A stretch of DNA of 64,000 bases from an uncultured beta proteobacterium (lineage in GTDB: Bacteria > Pseudomonadota > Gammaproteobacteria > Burkholderiales > Burkholderiaceae). The position numbers were made by a program, and so were the translations under genes. Shown here one piece after another: positions 14,710 through 26,453 of the stretch. The notes under the pieces are model-generated. The model made no database searches. It worked only from the letters and a program-made list of their open reading frames with translations, and was not told where the DNA came from. Each line of letters starts with the position of its first letter. The first letter of the stretch is position 1. The stretch covers positions 1 to 64,000 of the forward strand of contig CAIQHU010000005.1 of assembly GCA_903871735.1 (NCBI GenBank). Direction: 5' to 3'.

Positions 14710-15270
14710 ATGGCATTGAATGAAGTCATTAGTAATACAGATCAAAAAATGATCAAGTCCATTGAATCTTTCAAAGGATCGCTATCTAAAATACGCACTG
14801 GACGAGCGCATACCGGCCTTTTAGAGCATATTCTCGTGGATTATTATGGCAATCCCACGTCCTTGACTCAAGTTGCTAATCTGGGCTTGGCAGACGCAAG
14901 AACTATTACCGTTACACCATGGGAAAAGCCGATGGTTGCGGTAGTTGAAAAAGCGATCCGCGACGCGGATTTAGGTTTAAACCCATCAACACAGGGTAAT
15001 GTCATTCGCGTTCCTATGCCAGCGCTCACTGAAGAGCGTCGAAAAGAGTTAGTCAAGCTAGTGAAGTCTGAAGGTGAGGACGCTAAAATAGCAATTCGCA
15101 ACTTACGAAGAGATGCGAATGAGGGCTTAAAAAAACTTTCGAAGGATAAATTGATATCTGAGGATGATGAGCGTAAATCGCAGGATGTTGTTCAAAAAAG
15201 CACGGATAAGTTTGTTGCTGAAGTTGATAAGTTAGTACAAGATAAAGAAAAAGAAATCATGACAGTGTAG
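14710..15270 (+). CDS. frr: Ribosome recycling factor
   Basis: 186 aa, [32 protein letters not shown]. Confidence 0.98.
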   Translation: MALNEVISNTDQKMIKSIESFKGSLSKIRTGRAHTGLLEHILVDYYGNPTSLTQVANLGLADARTITVTPWEKPMVAVVEKAIRDADLGLNPSTQGNVIRVPMPALTEERRKELVKLVKSEGEDAKIAIRNLRRDANEGLKKLSKDKLISEDDERKSQDVVQKSTDKFVAEVDKLVQDKEKEIMTV

Positions 15271-15320
15271 TTCGTCTGATTGTCTTAATAACTTTGTTAT
15301 GATTAAACGATTCTTACTTG

Positions 15321-16100
15321 ATGTTTAGCACCTATATGATCAGTTCTACATTAGCAGTTCCAGAAGTATCTGCAGTACCAAAGCATATTGCGATCATCAT
15401 GGACGGTAATGGTCGCTGGGCTAATCAGCGTTTTTTACCGAGAGTTGCAGGGCATAATCGCGGTTTGGATACGGTTCGCAAGACGGTCGAAAACTGTGTC
15501 CAAGCGGGAGTCAAATATCTGACTTTGTTTGCTTTTAGCTCTGAAAATTGGCGTCGGCCGACCGATGAGGTGAATTTTCTGATGAGCTTATTTTTAAAGG
15601 CTTTAGATAAAGAAGTAGCTCGTCTGAACAAGAACAATATTCGACTTCGCGTGATTGGTGATTTACTGGTATTTTCGGATGAGATTCAAGATCGTATCCA
15701 AAAAGCTGAGACTTTGACGGCTCAAAATACGGGATTAGTTCTGACAATTGCTGCCAATTACGGCGGTCGGTGGGATATTCTCAATGCCACTAGATTAGCC
15801 TTGGCCAGCAATCCTCTCATTGCGCCCGATGATATTGATGAGAATTGGTTAAACCCTCATTTAGCCATGTCTTTTGCCCCTGAACCGGATTTATTTATTC
15901 GTACAGGTGGGGAGCAGCGGGTAAGTAATTTCTTGTTATGGCATTTGGCGTATACCGAGATGTATTTTACGGATACATTTTGGCCTGATTTTGATTTGAA
16001 ACAGTTTCAAAAAAGTCTCGAATGGTATCGCCTACGCGAGCGACGATTTGGCCAAACAGGTCATCAATTGCTAGAGAATCAACTCGTTAAAAATGCTTAA
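15321..16100 (+). CDS. uppS: Undecaprenyl diphosphate synthase
   Basis: [43 protein letters not shown]. Confidence 0.97.
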   Translation: MFSTYMISSTLAVPEVSAVPKHIAIIMDGNGRWANQRFLPRVAGHNRGLDTVRKTVENCVQAGVKYLTLFAFSSENWRRPTDEVNFLMSLFLKALDKEVARLNKNNIRLRVIGDLLVFSDEIQDRIQKAETLTAQNTGLVLTIAANYGGRWDILNATRLALASNPLIAPDDIDENWLNPHLAMSFAPEPDLFIRTGGEQRVSNFLLWHLAYTEMYFTDTFWPDFDLKQFQKSLEWYRLRERRFGQTGHQLLENQLVKNA

Positions 16101-16944
16101 AGCGCGAGTTTTTACGGCAATCGCTTTATTTGTTATTTTTTTACCAGTTTTTTTTCTGCTTCCAAAGCCCTATTTATATATCGTCTTCAGCTTGGTAATT
16201 AGCCTTGCTGCCTGGGAGTGGGCTAGACTTATTTGGCCCAATAATCCGTCTCGTCCTGTTGGATATGCTGTGTTCGTACAAGTTATTTTACTGTTCAGTT
16301 ATCTCGCGCTGCATCGTGTTATTTTTGACTCCTTGAGCATGTCTGTTATCGTTGTCTATTTTTTACAGGCTATGCTTTTGGGTAGCGTTTTTTTCTGGGT
16401 AGTTTGTGCGCCATACCTATTAAAGATAGGGCTATTGAAGCAAATCGATCGTTATAGGTTCTTTTTGGGTGTGGTCGGCATTTTTGTTTTTGTGAGCGCT
16501 TGGTATGCCTGTATCTTGTTGAGAAATACTGATTTATGGTTGTTTATTAGTATTTTGATAGTAGTTTGGTCGGCTGACATCGGCGCTTATTTTGTTGGTA
16601 GAAAATGGGGAAAGACTAAGCTCGCAGCATTGATTAGTCCAGGAAAATCTTGGGAAGGTGTTTTTGGTGGGTTGGGATGCGTTTTGATCGTATTTTGTAT
16701 AGTCAAAGCGTTTGGTTGGTTAGATAATTTTGAGACACATCTGCAGATAAAATTATTCTTTAGTGCAATCTTTTTAACCGGTATGAGCGTGGTTGGAGAT
16801 TTATTTGAATCCTTACTCAAAAGGTTAGCAGGTCAAAAGGATAGTAGTCAACTTTTACCGGGGCACGGTGGTGTGCTTGACCGTTTAGATGCTTTATTAC
16901 CCACTTTACCCATTGCCGCAGTGCTATTGCAGTTGCTTCGATGA
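16093..16944 (+). CDS. cdsA: Phosphatidate cytidylyltransferase
   Basis: Multi-[39 protein letters not shown] signature. Confidence 0.95.
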   Translation: MLKARVFTAIALFVIFLPVFFLLPKPYLYIVFSLVISLAAWEWARLIWPNNPSRPVGYAVFVQVILLFSYLALHRVIFDSLSMSVIVVYFLQAMLLGSVFFWVVCAPYLLKIGLLKQIDRYRFFLGVVGIFVFVSAWYACILLRNTDLWLFISILIVVWSADIGAYFVGRKWGKTKLAALISPGKSWEGVFGGLGCVLIVFCIVKAFGWLDNFETHLQIKLFFSAIFLTGMSVVGDLFESLLKRLAGQKDSSQLLPGHGGVLDRLDALLPTLPIAAVLLQLLR

Positions 16945-18122
16945 AAAAATTATGCATTCTTGGCTCGACTGGCTCGATTGGTGAAAACACCCTCGATATA
17001 GTTAGACAACACCCGGACTTATATCGCATTGTTTCATTATCTGCTCACACTCAGATCGACAAACTGGCTAAGCAAGCACGGGAGTTTCTGCCTCAAGTAG
17101 TGGTTGTCGCCAATCAAGCATTAGCTCAAAAAATATCGAGCATGATTGATCTAAACCAAACCCGTGTTTTATGGGGTGAGACAGGACTTCTCGAAGCAGT
17201 CCTCCATCCAGATGTCGATACGGTAATGGCTGCCATTGTAGGGGCAGCTGGATTATTACCCACCCTAGAATCGGCTCGTTCTGGCAAGCGCGTTTTATTA
17301 GCCAATAAAGAAGCTTTAGTGATGTCTGGTCAGTTAATGATGAATGCAGCTAAGCAACATGGGGCTATTTTATTGCCAATTGATAGCGAGCATAATGCGA
17401 TATTTCAGTGCTTATCTCGGTCAGCTGGAACTCATAGCGATCCTGAGGCAGGTGTGGAGGAGTTGATTCTGACAGCTTCGGGGGGGCCGTTTTTAAATGT
17501 TTCAGTGGCAGAATTAGCGCAGGTAACTCCTGATCAGGCTTGCGCTCATCCCAACTGGGTCATGGGGCGAAAAATTTCTGTTGACTCGGCAACGATGATG
17601 AATAAAGGCTTAGAGTTAATTGAGGCGATGTGGTTATTTAATATGCCACCTGAAAAAATTCAAGTGTTGATACATCCCCAAAGCGTGATTCATTCGATGG
17701 TGCGCTATATAGATGGGTCCGTCCTTGCGCAGTTAGGACAGCCAGACATGCGAACACCGATTGCCTACGGTTTGGCTTGGCCAAATCGGACTAGTTCTGG
17801 GGTTGCACCACTCCACTTAGAGGAACTATCGCAATTAACTTTTCTGAAGCCAGATGTCAATAGATTCCCAGCTTTACGTCTAGCTAGGGACGCGGCGATA
17901 GCTCGCGGTACAGCGCCTACTATCTTAAATGCGGCCAATGAGATTGCAGTGGCCAGTTTTTTAGATAATCAGATTCCATTTACATGGATTGACCAGGTGG
18001 TAGAAGCTACACTTGATCGACTTGCTTGTGTGTCGGCTGATAGTATTGAGATAATCATGATGGCTGATCAAGAGGCAAGAGATTTAGCTAAAAAAGAGAT
18101 CGAGCGTATCTTAAGGAAATAG
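16941..18122 (+). CDS. dxr: 1-deoxy-D-xylulose 5-phosphate reductoisomerase
   Basis: LGSTGSIGENTLDIVRQHPD; LANKEALVMSG; ILTASGGPF. Confidence 0.98.
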   Translation: MKKLCILGSTGSIGENTLDIVRQHPDLYRIVSLSAHTQIDKLAKQAREFLPQVVVVANQALAQKISSMIDLNQTRVLWGETGLLEAVLHPDVDTVMAAIVGAAGLLPTLESARSGKRVLLANKEALVMSGQLMMNAAKQHGAILLPIDSEHNAIFQCLSRSAGTHSDPEAGVEELILTASGGPFLNVSVAELAQVTPDQACAHPNWVMGRKISVDSATMMNKGLELIEAMWLFNMPPEKIQVLIHPQSVIHSMVRYIDGSVLAQLGQPDMRTPIAYGLAWPNRTSSGVAPLHLEELSQLTFLKPDVNRFPALRLARDAAIARGTAPTILNAANEIAVASFLDNQIPFTWIDQVVEATLDRLACVSADSIEIIMMADQEARDLAKKEIERILRK

Positions 18123-19244
18123 ATGATGACTATACTGGCGTTTTTACTTGCAATCCTTATTTTGGTGGGATTTCACGAATTTGGGCATTACATAACTGCC
18201 AAATTCTGTGGGATTATTGTAGAGCGATTTTCGATTGGTTTTGGACCTGTGCTTTGGAAAAAAACACCCAAAAACCCTTTTGATACGGAGTTTGTTCTCT
18301 CAGCAATTCCGCTTGGTGGCTACGTGAAACTTCTTGATAGTAAGGAGCGTACAGATTTAACTACAGAACAGGCAGGTAAGGCATTTGATCAACAAGTTCT
18401 TTGGAAGAGATCACTGGTCGTTGCGGCCGGTCCTTTTGCCAATTTTTTATTAGCTTGGGTTTTACTTAGCGCCTTATTTTTAAGTAATCCGATGCAGGTC
18501 AAACCCATTCTGGATGAGCCAAATGCCAATACAATAGCCGCTATGGAAGGGGTTGAAGCGGGCGACGAGGTGAGGGGATTTGCCCTCTTAGATGCGAATG
18601 TTGAGGAGCAGGCAGTCAATTTTGAGGATATTCCAAGTTGGAACCGACTGCGGTGGAAGCTGTTAAGAGCGATATTTTCAGGCGAAGGATTTGCTTTAGA
18701 AGTTGACCATGAGTCTAAAGGAGTTTACCGGATCGATTTTCCAAAAGAAAAGATTCAATCGCTAAATATGGAGCAAGACTTATTTGAACAGCTTGGTCTA
18801 AAAATGCGGCGATCTACCCCAATGGCGACATTTCGGTTAGAAACCTCTTTTTTTCAGGCGTTGACCTTAGCCTCTGATCGGGTTTATGACATTACGGTTG
18901 TATCTATCATGAGCATTCGAGCGCTGGTGTTGGGCGAGGTTTCATTTTCACAAATTAGTGGGCCAATTGGTATTGCCAATATGGCTGGTCAGTCTGCTCA
19001 ATCGGGACTCATTCCATACCTAGGATTTTTAGCATTAATAAGTATTAGCCTAGGGCTCATGAATTTGCTGCCTTTGCCCATGCTTGACGGTGGGCAATTA
19101 GTGTTTGATTTTTGGGAGTTTATCTATGGTAAAGGTGTATCTGCTGACTTTAAAGCGATTGCTGTTAAATTAGGCTTAGGGGGTATTTTAATACTTACAG
19201 GGATTGCAGTTTTTAACGATATCTCGCGTTTGTTTCATGGATAA
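18123..19244 (+). CDS. rseP: RIP metalloprotease RseP
   Basis: VGFHEFGHYITAKFCGI (HExxH), C-terminal NLLPLPMLDGGQL; single-PDZ-like insert. Confidence 0.95.
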   Translation: MMTILAFLLAILILVGFHEFGHYITAKFCGIIVERFSIGFGPVLWKKTPKNPFDTEFVLSAIPLGGYVKLLDSKERTDLTTEQAGKAFDQQVLWKRSLVVAAGPFANFLLAWVLLSALFLSNPMQVKPILDEPNANTIAAMEGVEAGDEVRGFALLDANVEEQAVNFEDIPSWNRLRWKLLRAIFSGEGFALEVDHESKGVYRIDFPKEKIQSLNMEQDLFEQLGLKMRRSTPMATFRLETSFFQALTLASDRVYDITVVSIMSIRALVLGEVSFSQISGPIGIANMAGQSAQSGLIPYLGFLALISISLGLMNLLPLPMLDGGQLVFDFWEFIYGKGVSADFKAIAVKLGLGGILILTGIAVFNDISRLFHG

Positions 19245-19323
19245 TAGATTCTCATGGAGAAGATTTATCTTGCTGACCTGTAATAGGTTTAAAATATCCA
19301 AAACATTGATTTAAAGAGCCATT

Positions 19324-21678
19324 TTGTTGAAAATTAGAAAAAATAAACTTCACCTATCGATACTAGCTGCCCTTACATGTGCATCGATTACATGGACTCC
19401 GTCTTCTCATGCAGCTGAGCCCTTTGTAGTTAAAGATATTCGTATTGAGGGATTGCAACGGGTTGAACCGGGTACTGTTTTCAATTATTTAAATGTGAAG
19501 GTGGGTGAATCATTTGACGACAGCATGGGCGCTGACGCAATTCGTGGATTATTTAATACAGGATTTTTTAAAGATGTTCAGGTCCAAGTCGATAACGGAG
19601 TTCTGGTTGTTTTAGTAGAAGAGCGTCCGACGATTTCGCGGATTGACTTTACGGGTATGAAAGAGTTTGATAAAGCAGCGATATTAAAAGCGCTTCGTGC
19701 CCTGGGTTTATCCGATGCGCGCTATTACGATAAGGCTTTAGTTGACAAGGCCGAGCAAGAGATCAAGCGTCAGTATGTTAGTAAAGGTTTTTATGATGCT
19801 GAAATATTAACTACCGTAACACCTGGGGAAAGAAATCAAGTATCTGTTTTCTTTAATATTGAAGAAGGTGTTGTCTCTAAAATCACGCAAATCAATATTA
19901 TTGGCAATAAGGTATTTCCGGAGAGTAAAATCAGGGAGGTTTTCCAGTTATCTACGGGTAATTGGTTTTCTTGGTACACCAAAAACAATCTTTACTCGAA
20001 GCAAAAATTAACTGCAGACTTAGAATCGATTCGGTCGTTTTATTTGAATCAAGGCTATTTAGAATTTAGTATTGACTCGACGCAAGTATCAATTTCACCA
20101 GATAAAAAAGGAATTTTTCTCACCATTAACATATCTGAAGGCGAGCAATATCGCGTCAAGAATATCAAATTAGGCGGTGAGCTATTTGGAAAAGATGAAG
20201 AGTTTAAATCTTTAATTCCTTTAAAGGTTGGTGAAATTTACTCATCGGAGAAACTCAATATCGGTACTAAAGCTATTGCTGATATGCTTGGTAGTTACGG
20301 CTATGCTTTTGCGACTATTACCCCTCAACCTGATCTTCGTAAGGAAGATAAAACTGTTGATATGCTTTTAGTAGTTGATCCTGGTAAGCGCGCATATGTT
20401 CGAAACATCAACATTATTGGTAACTCCAAAACCAGAGATAGTGTGGTCAGAAGAGAAATGCGTCAATTAGAAAGTTCTTGGTATGACGCTGAAAAAATTA
20501 AATTATCTAAAGATCGTATTAATAGACTAGGTTACTTTACGGAAGTTGACGTTTCGACTCAAGATATCCCAGCCTCTAACGATCAAGTAGATTTAAATGT
20601 GAAGGTTGCAGAAAAGCCGACAGGTTCGTTCAATTTGGGAGCAGGTTTTTCATCGACTGAAGGTGTGGTTTTGAGTGCCGGTATTAATCAAGAGAACGCA
20701 TTTGGAACGGGGACCAGCGTAGGGTTTAATATCAATACGGGTCGTATTAACCGAACTTTAGTGGTATCTCAATTTGATCCGTATTTTACAGATGATGGCA
20801 TTAGTCGATTTTCTGATGTCTACTACAGAACATCCAAACCCCTTTACTACCTTGGAGACAGCAACTATACAATTGTTACTGCTGGACTAGGATCTCGGTT
20901 TGGCGTCCCGTATTCCGAAACTGGGCGGATCTTTTTTGGCGCTGCGATTGAGAATTTAAGTATTAGTACAACAACCAATTCGCCCACCACTTTCCAGGCA
21001 TACACCGCTGAATTATCGGGCCAACCGGCTGATGCTAGTGGTAATAATTCTGGTAGTACATACAATTTACCCCTCACGGTTGGGTGGGCCATTGATCGAC
21101 GGGATAGTGCGTTGATTCCATCCATGGGAGCATATCAACAGGCTAATTTTGAATTAGGTCTGCCAGTAGATCAGTCTAATTATTACCGCCTATCCTACCA
21201 GCATCAACACTTTTTTCCGATTACAAAGACTCAAACTCTATCTTTAAATGGTAATGTTGGTTACAGCGATTCCTATAGTGGAACTCCTTTTCCAATCATG
21301 AAAAATTATTACGTGGGTGGTATTGGTTCAGTTCGTGGTTACTCACCGGGTTCACTAGGGCCAATATTTAGAAACTCCTTAACAGGACTAGATCAGGCAA
21401 CTGGTGCATCTTCTAAACTCGTTGGTAGTGTCGAGTACGCTTTTCCGGTGCCGGGCTCTGGCACTGATAAGACGCTTCGATTCTTTGGATTTGTTGATGC
21501 CGGTAGTGCCTTTAACCAAATTTCAGACTTGGGAGAATATATGAGATATTCTTACGGAATGGGGATCGCGTGGATTTCTCCTCTTGGTCCTTTAAAGTTT
21601 AGTTACGGCGTTCCTATTAATACAAAATCTACGGACAAGGTTCAGAATTTACAATTTCAACTTGGTACACTTTTTTAA
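19324..21678 (+). CDS. bamA: Outer membrane protein assembly factor BamA
   Basis: 784 aa, signal peptide, POTRA repeats, C-terminal barrel (GGIGSVRGY); TTG start. Confidence 0.97.
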   Translation: MLKIRKNKLHLSILAALTCASITWTPSSHAAEPFVVKDIRIEGLQRVEPGTVFNYLNVKVGESFDDSMGADAIRGLFNTGFFKDVQVQVDNGVLVVLVEERPTISRIDFTGMKEFDKAAILKALRALGLSDARYYDKALVDKAEQEIKRQYVSKGFYDAEILTTVTPGERNQVSVFFNIEEGVVSKITQINIIGNKVFPESKIREVFQLSTGNWFSWYTKNNLYSKQKLTADLESIRSFYLNQGYLEFSIDSTQVSISPDKKGIFLTINISEGEQYRVKNIKLGGELFGKDEEFKSLIPLKVGEIYSSEKLNIGTKAIADMLGSYGYAFATITPQPDLRKEDKTVDMLLVVDPGKRAYVRNINIIGNSKTRDSVVRREMRQLESSWYDAEKIKLSKDRINRLGYFTEVDVSTQDIPASNDQVDLNVKVAEKPTGSFNLGAGFSSTEGVVLSAGINQENAFGTGTSVGFNINTGRINRTLVVSQFDPYFTDDGISRFSDVYYRTSKPLYYLGDSNYTIVTAGLGSRFGVPYSETGRIFFGAAIENLSISTTTNSPTTFQAYTAELSGQPADASGNNSGSTYNLPLTVGWAIDRRDSALIPSMGAYQQANFELGLPVDQSNYYRLSYQHQHFFPITKTQTLSLNGNVGYSDSYSGTPFPIMKNYYVGGIGSVRGYSPGSLGPIFRNSLTGLDQATGASSKLVGSVEYAFPVPGSGTDKTLRFFGFVDAGSAFNQISDLGEYMRYSYGMGIAWISPLGPLKFSYGVPINTKSTDKVQNLQFQLGTLF

Positions 21679-21696
21679 TTTCTTAAGGAAATTTGC

Positions 21697-22218
21697 ATGA
21701 AGCATTTATTAATAAAAAATACATTCATTATCAGTTTTTTTTATACGCTTGGGATTCTTTCGCAAGTAGTGATGGCTCAGGATTTGGGTACGAGGATTGC
21801 ATTTGTTAACTTGGAGAGGATTCTGAGTGAATCAAAAATGGCTAAAGATGCGCAAACAAAAATGCAGCAAGAGTTTGGTCCACGTGAAAAAGAGGTCCGT
21901 GACGGAGTTGCTAGGATCAAGTCTGACGCAGCTCAACTTGATAAGGATGCGGCGATCTTACCTGAGCCTGACCGGATCCGTAAGCAGCGTGAATTGGCAG
22001 ATCAAGACCGTGAGCTACAACGGAAGCAGCGGGAGTTAATTGAGGATTCTCAGCGTCGTGGGGCGGAAGAGCGAGCGAAAATTTTTGAGCGGGCTAATCA
22101 AGTATTAAAAACAATTGTTGAGCAAAAAAAGCTTGACCTAGTTGTGCAAGACGCCGCTTTTGTTAGTCCCCGAATTGATATTACTAGTGATGTAATTAAT
22201 GCATTAAATGCTAGATAA
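21697..22218 (+). CDS. skp: OmpH/Skp family periplasmic chaperone
   Basis: Signal peptide, IAFVNLERILSES, charged coiled coil; between bamA and lpxD. Confidence 0.9.
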   Translation: MKHLLIKNTFIISFFYTLGILSQVVMAQDLGTRIAFVNLERILSESKMAKDAQTKMQQEFGPREKEVRDGVARIKSDAAQLDKDAAILPEPDRIRKQRELADQDRELQRKQRELIEDSQRRGAEERAKIFERANQVLKTIVEQKKLDLVVQDAAFVSPRIDITSDVINALNAR

Positions 22219-22261
22219 TTATTTCTTATTGATTCAAAATTCTCTTGCTTGTGCTTAAATT

Positions 22262-23362
22262 GTGCACGATCTTTCTTCAAAAAAACTATCGATAGGTGAG
22301 TTAGCTCTTGCCTTAGATGCCCAGTTTTTAGGAGATAAGCCTGGCGTTTATCTGCGGGGAGTAGCTACCTTGCAAGATGCCCAGTATGATCAAATTTCCT
22401 TTTTAGTAAATTCACTTTACCGGCAGCAAGCATTACTTAGCCATGCCGGCGTTTTAATTGTTAACCAGGCTGACTACGAATTCTTAACCCAAACAAAGAG
22501 TTATCAGGACAATACACGGGTAAGAGCTTATTTGGTTTCTAAAAATCCATATGCCTTATTTGCCCGCATAGCCCAATATTTCGCTAATTTGTCAAAGCCC
22601 AATATAGTGGGGTTTATCCACCCAACCGCATTTATCTCACCGCACACAACAGTTCCAAGTAATTGCTATATCGGAGCTTTTTGTGTTTTAGAGTCTGGAG
22701 TTACCTTGGGTTCAGGTGTTAGATTAGTGAGCCATGTGCATTTAGGTAAAAACGTTGTGATTGGTGCGGATACGGTAATTCATCCGATGACGGTGATTTA
22801 TGATGAATGTCGGATTGGTGCAAGAGGAATTATTCACGGGGGCGTTGTCATTGGTTCAGATGGCTTTGGTTTTGCGCCTGATTTTTCAGCCACATCGAAA
22901 GAGTGGGTAAAAATACCTCAGACGGGTAGGGTGATTATTGGGGATGATGTTGAGCTTGGGGCATCTTCGACCGTTGATCGAGGCGCCATGTCAGATACGA
23001 TTATTGGTAATGGTTGTAAATTTGATAACCAAGTTCAGATAGGCCATAATGCCAAAGTGGGTGATCATACTGTGATGGCAGGTTGTTCTGGAGTTGCGGG
23101 TAGTACGGAACTTGGTCCCATGTGTGTCATTGGTGGATATTCGAATTTTTCGGGTCATTTGCAGATTGCTGAACGAACTACTGTATCCGGTGGCACCTCA
23201 ATTACCAAATCAATCAAAGAACCTGGGCAACACTTTACGGGTGTTTTTCCATTTATCCCTCATCCTCGGTGGGAAAAAAATGCTGCCATCATTCGAGGTT
23301 TAGATAAAATACGACAGCAGATTAAAGAATTAATGAATACCAAAAAGCCTCATAATGAATAA
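22262..23362 (+). CDS. lpxD: UDP-3-O-(3-hydroxymyristoyl)glucosamine N-acyltransferase
   Basis: LpxD N-domain plus left-handed beta-helix; [17 protein letters not shown] start. Confidence 0.96.
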   Translation: MHDLSSKKLSIGELALALDAQFLGDKPGVYLRGVATLQDAQYDQISFLVNSLYRQQALLSHAGVLIVNQADYEFLTQTKSYQDNTRVRAYLVSKNPYALFARIAQYFANLSKPNIVGFIHPTAFISPHTTVPSNCYIGAFCVLESGVTLGSGVRLVSHVHLGKNVVIGADTVIHPMTVIYDECRIGARGIIHGGVVIGSDGFGFAPDFSATSKEWVKIPQTGRVIIGDDVELGASSTVDRGAMSDTIIGNGCKFDNQVQIGHNAKVGDHTVMAGCSGVAGSTELGPMCVIGGYSNFSGHLQIAERTTVSGGTSITKSIKEPGQHFTGVFPFIPHPRWEKNAAIIRGLDKIRQQIKELMNTKKPHNE

Positions 23363-23417
23363 CCAATTAGCGAATAAACGACTCTGTAACGAGTGCTAAA
23401 ACAAGAAATGGCAAAAG

Positions 23418-23855
23418 ATGGAAATGAATATTAATCGGATCTTAAAGTTACTACCGCATCGCTATCCATTTTTATTGGTAGACCGTGTTCTTGAACTTGA
23501 TCCTAGAACGCGCATTAAAACGCTTAAGAATGTCTCGATGAATGAACCGCATTTTACGGGTCATTTTCCAGATTACCCGGTAATGCCTGGAGTATTGATT
23601 TTAGAGGCATTAGCCCAATCCTCAGCATTGCTGGCATTTTCAGAAGAAAAAGATGAAGACTCTCTGTATTATTTTGCAGGGATTGACGGTGCGCGTTTTA
23701 AAAAACCAGTTGTTCCTGGCGATCAGTTAATATTAAATGCCCTCGTAGAGCGATATAAATCAGGTATTTGGAAATTCAAAGCTTTTGCGACGGTGAATGA
23801 AGAAATTGTTTGTGAGGCAGAGTTACTATGTGCCCTTCGGAAAAAGGCCGAATAA
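23418..23855 (+). CDS. fabZ: 3-hydroxyacyl-ACP dehydratase FabZ
   Basis: [37 protein letters not shown]. Confidence 0.97.
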   Translation: MEMNINRILKLLPHRYPFLLVDRVLELDPRTRIKTLKNVSMNEPHFTGHFPDYPVMPGVLILEALAQSSALLAFSEEKDEDSLYYFAGIDGARFKKPVVPGDQLILNALVERYKSGIWKFKAFATVNEEIVCEAELLCALRKKAE

Positions 23856-23856
23856 A

Positions 23857-24654
23857 ATGTCTTTGATTCATCCAACGGCAGTTGTTTCGCTAAAAGCACA
23901 AATAGATAGTTCGGTCAGTATTGGCCCGTATACGGTGATTGGCGAAAGTGTCAAGATTGGTGCAAGAACTAAAATTGGTTCTCACACGGTCATTGAAGGT
24001 TGTACTTCGATTGGGGAAGATAATACGATTAGCCACTTTACATCATTAGGCGGTGCTCCTCAGGACATGAAGTATCGTGGTGAGCCGACTGAACTCCAAA
24101 TAGGCAATCACAACACCATTCGTGAGTTCACTACCATTCATACGGGTACTATTCAAGATCAAGGTGTGACAAAGATTGGTCATCACAATTGGATTATGGC
24201 TTATGTCCATATTGCCCATGATTGTGTGGTGGGCGACCATACGATTTTCTCAAGTAATGCTCAGGTAGCTGGGCATGTCATTGTTGGGGATTGGGCTATC
24301 TTAGGCGGGATGTCTGGGGTACATCAGTTTGTCAGAATTGGCCAACACGCCATGCTTGGTGGAGCTTCTGCTTTAGTTCAAGATATTCCACCCTATGTTA
24401 TTGCTGCTGGCGATAAAGCCCAACCGCATGGTCTCAATGCTGAGGGCTTAAAGCGCCGTGGTTTTACACCAGAAACGATTGCGGTATTAAGAAACGCATA
24501 TCGCATTTTATATAAAGATGGTTTAACTTTTGATGAGGCTAAAGTAGCTATTGAGCAACTATGTCTTGATGAATCGTTATTGGCAGATTCCAGAATAAAA
24601 GTTCAAGAATTTTTGGAATTTATAGCCGCATCAACGCGGGGCATCATCCGTTAG
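23857..24654 (+). CDS. lpxA: UDP-N-acetylglucosamine acyltransferase LpxA
   Basis: [15 protein letters not shown] start (track ORF extends upstream into fabZ); hexapeptide repeats; [14 protein letters not shown]. Confidence 0.96.
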   Translation: MSLIHPTAVVSLKAQIDSSVSIGPYTVIGESVKIGARTKIGSHTVIEGCTSIGEDNTISHFTSLGGAPQDMKYRGEPTELQIGNHNTIREFTTIHTGTIQDQGVTKIGHHNWIMAYVHIAHDCVVGDHTIFSSNAQVAGHVIVGDWAILGGMSGVHQFVRIGQHAMLGGASALVQDIPPYVIAAGDKAQPHGLNAEGLKRRGFTPETIAVLRNAYRILYKDGLTFDEAKVAIEQLCLDESLLADSRIKVQEFLEFIAASTRGIIR

Positions 24655-24663
24655 TTGGTTTCT

Positions 24664-25851
24664 ATGCAACCCTTAATTACTTGCGTTGCTGGCGAGCCGT
24701 CGGGAGATTTATTAGGTAGTGAGTTAATCGCTGCTTGTCTTAGTCATCCCGACTTGGCACATGCAAGACTAGTTGGCATTGGTGGGCCCCATATGCAAGC
24801 TGAAGGGTTTACGTCTAAGTGGCCAATGGATCAGCTCAGTGTGAGAGGGTATGTTGAAGCTTTAAAGCAATTACCGGGTATATTGAAAATTCGCTTTGAG
24901 CTTGTGCAAGAAATTCAAAGAAATCGGCCAGATATCTATATCGGCATTGATGCACCGGACTTTAACTTAACTGTTGAAAAGAAATGTCGCGCCTTAAAAA
25001 TTCCTACGATACATTATATTAGCCCATCGATATGGGCGTGGCGTGGCGGCAGAATTCATGGCATTAAAAAAGCTGTTGATCATATGCTTTGTATATTTCC
25101 ATTTGAGCCAAAAATTTATCATGATGCAGGTATTGCAGCGACCTATGTCGGACACCCACTAGCCAGTATGATTCCTCGCAAGCCCAGCCCAGAGCTTGCT
25201 AAAAAGAAATTATTTGATCTTGGTTTTTTAGAGAGTACGGCGATTCTTGCAAATGAAACTGTGATTGCTGTTTTACCAGGCAGTAGGAAGTCTGAGATTT
25301 CCTATATTGCTCCAGGATTCTTTCAAACGATCCAAGCAATTGATCACATGCATAGTGGCCCAGTCCGATTTTTAGTACCTGTTGCCAAGCCCTTCTTGCA
25401 AGCACCTTTACAGCGATTAAAAGAAACAGTGCAGCGCGCTCGTCCCAATATTCAGATTCATTTGATACCTGAGAATTCAAGTTTAATTTTAGAGGCGGCC
25501 GATGTGGTTTTAATTGCCAGTGGAACGGCGACCTTAGAGGCTGCTCTGTGGAAAAAGCCCATGGTCATTTCTTACTCTGTGCCATGGTTAACTGCCACAA
25601 TCATGCGTAAGCAAGGTTATTTACCGTATGTCGGCTTGCCCAATATTTTGTGTCAGGATTTTGTTGTTCCGGAGTTTTTACAAGAAGATGCTGTCCCGCA
25701 AGAAATGGCCAAAGCAATTTTACATTGGCTCAATCAACCATCCCAAGTTGCCCAGTTAGTGGATCGTTTTGAAGACTTACATCAGCAATTAACTATGCCA
25801 ACCCGCACATTGTTGGCTCAGGCAATCCTTAATACCATGTTGCATAAATAA
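24664..25851 (+). CDS. lpxB: Lipid-A-disaccharide synthase
   Basis: VAGEPSGDLLGSELI; ISPSIWAWRGGRIHGIKKAVDHMLCIFPFE. Confidence 0.96.
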   Translation: MQPLITCVAGEPSGDLLGSELIAACLSHPDLAHARLVGIGGPHMQAEGFTSKWPMDQLSVRGYVEALKQLPGILKIRFELVQEIQRNRPDIYIGIDAPDFNLTVEKKCRALKIPTIHYISPSIWAWRGGRIHGIKKAVDHMLCIFPFEPKIYHDAGIAATYVGHPLASMIPRKPSPELAKKKLFDLGFLESTAILANETVIAVLPGSRKSEISYIAPGFFQTIQAIDHMHSGPVRFLVPVAKPFLQAPLQRLKETVQRARPNIQIHLIPENSSLILEAADVVLIASGTATLEAALWKKPMVISYSVPWLTATIMRKQGYLPYVGLPNILCQDFVVPEFLQEDAVPQEMAKAILHWLNQPSQVAQLVDRFEDLHQQLTMPTRTLLAQAILNTMLHK

Positions 25852-25852
25852 G

Positions 25853-26443
25853 ATGCTTGATGAGTCATGCCGATTAATTTGTGGAATTGATGAGGCAGGA
25901 AGAGGCCCTTTAATTGGTAACGTGGTCGCCGGTGCAGTGATATTGGATGATAAAAAACCTATTTTTGGCTTACAAGATTCCAAAAAGTTAAGCGCTGCTA
26001 AAAGAAATCAACTATATGAATTAATTATTCAGAATTCTCTTGCTTGGGGTGTAGGTCAAGCAAGTCCTGCAGAAATTGATCGCTTAAATATTTTGCAAGC
26101 CACCATGTTGGCAATGCAACGTGCCTTAGATCATCTGATGAAGCAGTTTATGATCAGGCCAAATCTGGTTTTAGTAGACGGGAATCGTTGCCCAGATATA
26201 GCTGTTCCATCGCAGGCAATTATTCATGGCGATGCCTCAACACCGGTTATTTCTGCAGCCTCGATTCTTGCTAAGGTCACTAGAGATCGCCAGATGGCGA
26301 CACTAGACCAAGAATACCCCTTGTACGGTTTTAAGGACCACCAGGGATATCCTACGAAGAGGCATCTAGAGATGATTCACCAATTAGGATTAATACCAGG
26401 TTATCGATTAACATTTGGGCCTATTAAGAAACTACTTCTATAA
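25853..26443 (+). CDS. rnhB: Ribonuclease HII
   Basis: ICGIDEAGRGPLIGNVVAGAVIL, SAASILAKVTRDR. Confidence 0.96.
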   Translation: MLDESCRLICGIDEAGRGPLIGNVVAGAVILDDKKPIFGLQDSKKLSAAKRNQLYELIIQNSLAWGVGQASPAEIDRLNILQATMLAMQRALDHLMKQFMIRPNLVLVDGNRCPDIAVPSQAIIHGDASTPVISAASILAKVTRDRQMATLDQEYPLYGFKDHQGYPTKRHLEMIHQLGLIPGYRLTFGPIKKLLL

Positions 26444-26453
26444 AGGATAATTG

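Noticed and set aside
25199-25480. 93-aa antisense ORF in lpxB
   Set aside because: Shadow ORF without independent support
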